From: CAYNRA01 sp964399465
GTDB taxonomy: Bacteria; Bacteroidota; Bacteroidia; Cytophagales; Spirosomataceae
Reading direction: 5' to 3'
Length of the DNA stretch: 64,000 nucleotides
Assembly (NCBI GenBank): GCA_964399465.1
Contig: CAYNRA010000001.1
Coordinates: 34,763-98,762 of the forward strand
Shown: piece by piece, positions 61,056-64,000 of the stretch
Position numbering within the stretch: the stretch's first letter is position 1
Layout: the number at the start of each line of letters is the position of its first letter
The notes under the pieces: generated by a model
What the model was told of the DNA's origin: nothing
The model's input: only the letters and a program-made list of their open reading frames with translations
Databases searched by the model: none
Made by a program: the position numbers and the translations under genes

Positions 61056-64000
61056 CTTTTTTGTAGGGTTAAATGGATAATTGTTCCGTTTGGTTCTTTC
61101 TCTTTCTTTTCTACCTTAATTTTGTAACCTTGTTGATTTAGATAAAAAATACGTGCCATAACCAGCTGATTACCAAGAGAAATATGTGGATTTTGCTCCT
61201 TTATTTTCATCGTTTTCATTGGTTCTTTTGACCCGAATCCATTGTCTTCAATTCGGCAGTGGAGTGTCGTATTTTCTGTGTAAAATTGAATAACAATTTC
61301 GCCAGGGTAAGGTAATTCGCCTCGTCTTACTCCATGAATTACGGCATTCTCTACATAATTTTGCACCAACAAAGGGGGGATTGATAGCGCATGTACATCC
61401 AAGTTTCCTGTCTCGATACGGTAGGTAAAACCCTGCTTGGTACTGAATTGATCTTTCTCAAAATCCAAGTATTTTTCCAAATAATCTAGCTCGTTTGCTA
61501 AGGGAATCTCAGGTTGTTGATTTTCAGAAACTTGAACAGACAGTTCCAATGTTTTGCGAATGAGGATTTTGAGTTTCTCAAGAAAAGGTTTGCCCACTTG
61601 CTCCCAATCTCCACCTAAAAGTCTATTTTCTAGTCTCGTCAAGGCATTTGAAATGAAATGAGGGGTAATTTGCGTTTGTTGTAAAGTCAATCGTAGTTGT
61701 GACATTTGCCGCTCTTTCTCTAATAACTTCCGTTGGATTTCTTGCCATCGTTTCGCAAAAAGAAAGGCTATTACGCCAAGTAAAATGAGTGCAAATGTAG
61801 CATATTTGAATAAGTTTGGAGATTTCCAAAAATAGGCTTCCACAGTGACGGTTAATTTTGCCCAGTTTGATGGGTTTTCATGTTCGTCGTTTTCTCCTTT
61901 CGTTCTCACTTTTACCAGATGGTTACCATTTGGTAATATGCCTAAATAGAGTTGATTAGACGTTTGCCACGGCGACCATTCATCCGAAATTCCTTCAATA
62001 AAATAACTGAACTCCGTCGCAAATGGTCGATTCATTCCCGTTGCACCAACCTCTAAAAATACTTGATTTGATTTCTTCGGAACAACTGCCACGGATGCAG
62101 AGTGAAGTATAAATTCTTCATTGATAGATTGGATATAAGGCTTTAATGGAAATTTATTTCGCTTCAATTTTTTAGGGTCAAGATAACTCAAAACACTGCC
62201 TGAGGTAATCCATATTTTACCCTCTTGGTCGTGGTAATCTCCCAATTGCCCAGGTTCTAGTCCTAAAAATCCGTTGTGGAAATTGTAAGTGGTCAGCGAT
62301 ACTTTGCCTGTTCTTTGAAATTCCTTAGCATTAAAGAGATACAAACCCTCATTTATCCCTATTAAAAAAGAGTTTTCATCAAATCGAGTAAGCAGCGTGA
62401 TTACGCCTTCAAGTCGTGGGTCTTGAACCGAAACAAAGGAATCGTTTCGTTCATCGTAATAAAACAACCCCTCGATAGCGCCAATCCAAATTCGTTTATT
62501 GGCATCTTCGTACATCGTGATAAAGGAAGAGAACGGTGAGTTGCCTTTTCTGAGGCTATATTCTTTTGATTTTTTTACACGCAAAGCCTCAATGGAATCA
62601 AAGCGATTCATACCAGCCCATCCACCAATCCAATAGCGTTGTTTGCTATCCATAAATAAATTCATGAAGTTGCCATAATCAATCAAATCTTTGCCTGCTT
62701 TCAATGAAAAAGTAGCACTAGGAGGTGAGTTTTCAATCACAAGTACTTGTTGATGAGAACCTTGAAGGATAATATTATGTGCAGGGTCATTGAGTAAACA
62801 ATACGCCGGGAATTGATTGATTAGCTCGAATTGCTTCTTTTTAGCATCATATATAAACAAATTTCCTGCTTCCGGAAACCATGTCTTGCCATATTGATCG
62901 GTTAAACCATGGTAATAGTAATGCTTGAGATCTGAAGGATGAGTGGGCGGATTGCCTTTACCTACGAGGGATAAATGTCTTGTTTCTTTGGTTACTTTCT
63001 TGCCATCAAACTTTTGAAGGTCATTCCCGAAATTTCCAAACCAAAAAGATTTATCTGCTCCCTGAACGACCATCCAAGGGCTTGGCACTTGCTCTTCTGG
63101 AAAATACCGAAAACCTGTATTCGGAATAAAAAGCAATCCTTTTTCCGTCGCAACCCAAAACGCATCTGTTTTCCCGGCACGGATATAACTATTTACTCCT
63201 GAAAGTTTATTCGCAACAAGTTGAGGATTCGTGCTTTTTGCCTCTAATAAATAGACATTTCCGCCATCTTTAAATAGCAGGTCTCGGTCAATTACTTGAT
63301 TGACAGAAAAAGAATCAGCATCGTTTTTCTTTGTTAACCACTGTATCCACGGTTTATCAGCAATCTTGAGTAAATAGCGCTCTTGCTTGTCTTTTTCGAG
63401 AATACGAACACAAATTTCTTCTTCAGAAATGATAATTGGCTCGAAATGAGCTTCTTTTTTTCCTGAAAACACTTCTGTAAATTTCCCATTTTTAAGTCCA
63501 TAAAAACCAGAAGTGGCTACTTTGCGAGTCGTATCATAAAAATAGCCGAACCATTCGTTGGTGGTCGCATGGTAATAAATAGGGTTGAATACGTCGGTTG
63601 TGTCTTTTGTAGGAAAAATCAATTTTGACCATTTCTTTTGTGCATAATTCCATGCAAAGATGCTTTGTTGGGCATCTTTATTTTCGGTGAAGACAAGAAT
63701 CTCTCCGTTTGCGCTACGTTGAGGCTTTGCCCATAATTTACAAACAACTCCTTTCGGAAGTGGAATCGAAATAAATTTTTGTCCGTTGAAAAGCACCAAT
63801 GCGCGACCGCTCGTAAAATAGATGCCTTCTTCTGCATCTATAAATCCACTGCATAGCTGTAGCTTTGGTATGTTATTTAATGCAGATTTTGGGAAATATG
63901 TGAACTTTTGACCATCAAAACGAGAAATACCTAGTTTGGTTGTTGCCCACAAAAACCCTTTTTTATCTTCTGCCAAAGTCATGACTTGCATACCCGCAAG
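61052..64000 (-). CDS. Propeller-type sensor histidine kinase (partial, N-terminus beyond window)
   Basis: The frame stays open to the right window edge, so the true N-terminus is missing; 982 codons are visible. A two-component-regulator propeller is present, with repeats such as EDKKGFLWATTKLGISRFDG, NKRIWIGAIEGLFYYDERND and EGKIWITSGSVLSYLD. A Y_Y_Y-type domain (EFSYFIEGISDEWSPWQTSN), one membrane helix (KYATFALILLGVIAFLFAKR), a LytS-type kinase box with TPHFISNALTRLEN (phospho-His near 61,659) and an ATPase domain (LVQNYVENAVIHG, IEDNGFG) follow. Such periplasmic-propeller kinases often sense glycans or peptides. It overlaps the LytTR regulator by 4 bp. Confidence 0.92.
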   Translation of the reverse strand, partial: LAGMQVMTLAEDKKGFLWATTKLGISRFDGQKFTYFPKSALNNIPKLQLCSGFIDAEEGIYFTSGRALVLFNGQKFISIPLPKGVVCKLWAKPQRSANGEILVFTENKDAQQSIFAWNYAQKKWSKLIFPTKDTTDVFNPIYYHATTNEWFGYFYDTTRKVATSGFYGLKNGKFTEVFSGKKEAHFEPIIISEEEICVRILEKDKQERYLLKIADKPWIQWLTKKNDADSFSVNQVIDRDLLFKDGGNVYLLEAKSTNPQLVANKLSGVNSYIRAGKTDAFWVATEKGLLFIPNTGFRYFPEEQVPSPWMVVQGADKSFWFGNFGNDLQKFDGKKVTKETRHLSLVGKGNPPTHPSDLKHYYYHGLTDQYGKTWFPEAGNLFIYDAKKKQFELINQFPAYCLLNDPAHNIILQGSHQQVLVIENSPPSATFSLKAGKDLIDYGNFMNLFMDSKQRYWIGGWAGMNRFDSIEALRVKKSKEYSLRKGNSPFSSFITMYEDANKRIWIGAIEGLFYYDERNDSFVSVQDPRLEGVITLLTRFDENSFLIGINEGLYLFNAKEFQRTGKVSLTTYNFHNGFLGLEPGQLGDYHDQEGKIWITSGSVLSYLDPKKLKRNKFPLKPYIQSINEEFILHSASVAVVPKKSNQVFLEVGATGMNRPFATEFSYFIEGISDEWSPWQTSNQLYLGILPNGNHLVKVRTKGENDEHENPSNWAKLTVTVEAYFWKSPNLFKYATFALILLGVIAFLFAKRWQEIQRKLLEKERQMSQLRLTLQQTQITPHFISNALTRLENRLLGGDWEQVGKPFLEKLKILIRKTLELSVQVSENQQPEIPLANELDYLEKYLDFEKDQFSTKQGFTYRIETGNLDVHALSIPPLLVQNYVENAVIHGVRRGELPYPGEIVIQFYTENTTLHCRIEDNGFGSKEPMKTMKIKEQNPHISLGNQLVMARIFYLNQQGYKIKVEKKEKEPNGTIIHLTLQKR

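Noticed and set aside
1..64000. tRNA, rRNA, CRISPR, transposase or phage genes
   Set aside because: I looked in the intergenic regions for T-loop patterns, spaced repeats and transposase-like frames and found none that held up. This was by eye, so a dedicated tRNA or Rfam scan could still add a small RNA.

Overview
The window comes from a member of the Bacteroidota, most likely a free-living aquatic Cytophagales-type bacterium (lineage is inference). The evidence is an AT-rich composition, little Shine-Dalgarno signal, promoter motifs of the Bacteroidota type (TTTG, 19-20 nt, TAnnTTTG), two TonB-dependent/outer-membrane-barrel receptors, a DUF4270 lipoprotein beside a short GT5 protein, a LytTR regulator with a propeller-type sensor kinase, and a proteorhodopsin. 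I saw no rRNA, tRNA, CRISPR array, insertion sequence or phage gene. The sequence is a draft: two runs of ten Ns interrupt it, and the second is followed directly by Illumina adapter sequence.

Layout. 1-2.2 kb: DUF4270 lipoprotein (runs off the left edge) and a GT5-like protein. 2.3-9.3 kb: M61 peptidase, rpmH-rnpA, a small membrane protein, an S41 protease, tsaB, hpf and an Ig-like exported protein. 9.3-14.7 kb: a large conserved unknown, a glycosyltransferase, an LpxH-like phosphoesterase and a FAN1-like VRR-NUC nuclease. 14.7-22.6 kb: a gapped outer-membrane receptor, then nuoL-nuoM-nuoN, with nuoN cut by the adapter/gap. 22.8-29.3 kb: L-2-hydroxyglutarate oxidase, small lipoprotein, an unusual SDR epimerase, MacB-type permease, a Bacteroidota-specific exported protein and an SPFH lipoprotein. 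29.3-35.6 kb: DUF2520 protein, waaA, a KefF/KefB-type potassium efflux pair, a TPMT-type methyltransferase, an exported thioredoxin and a small acidic protein. 35.8-42.4 kb: pyrophosphatase, exported amidohydrolase, pdhB, proteorhodopsin and a PQQ dehydrogenase with an inserted cytochrome c. 42.3-52.4 kb: housekeeping and small genes (CsaA-like, PyrR-like, MBL, CheY-like, LpxH, DedA, ABC-F) and a TonB receptor. 52.5-60 kb: a probable inorganic-carbon uptake locus (small ORF, dabA, dabB, SulP, DUF2490). 60.2 kb to the end: a LytTR two-component pair whose kinase runs off the right edge.

How the genes may work together. The most interesting theme is energy and carbon. The rhodopsin has the proton-pump residues D86, T90 and E97 and a small glycine (G144) at the position that opens a side window for a carotenoid antenna. 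About 13 kb away lies a DabA-DabB pair, which in characterised bacteria uses the proton gradient to accumulate bicarbonate, followed by a SulP anion transporter. No carbon-fixation enzyme such as RuBisCO is in the window, so the bicarbonate would more plausibly feed anaplerotic carboxylation. Light-driven proton pumping supporting bicarbonate uptake is a hypothesis here, not something the sequence proves. Respiratory inputs to the same gradient are also present (nuoLMN, PQQ dehydrogenase).
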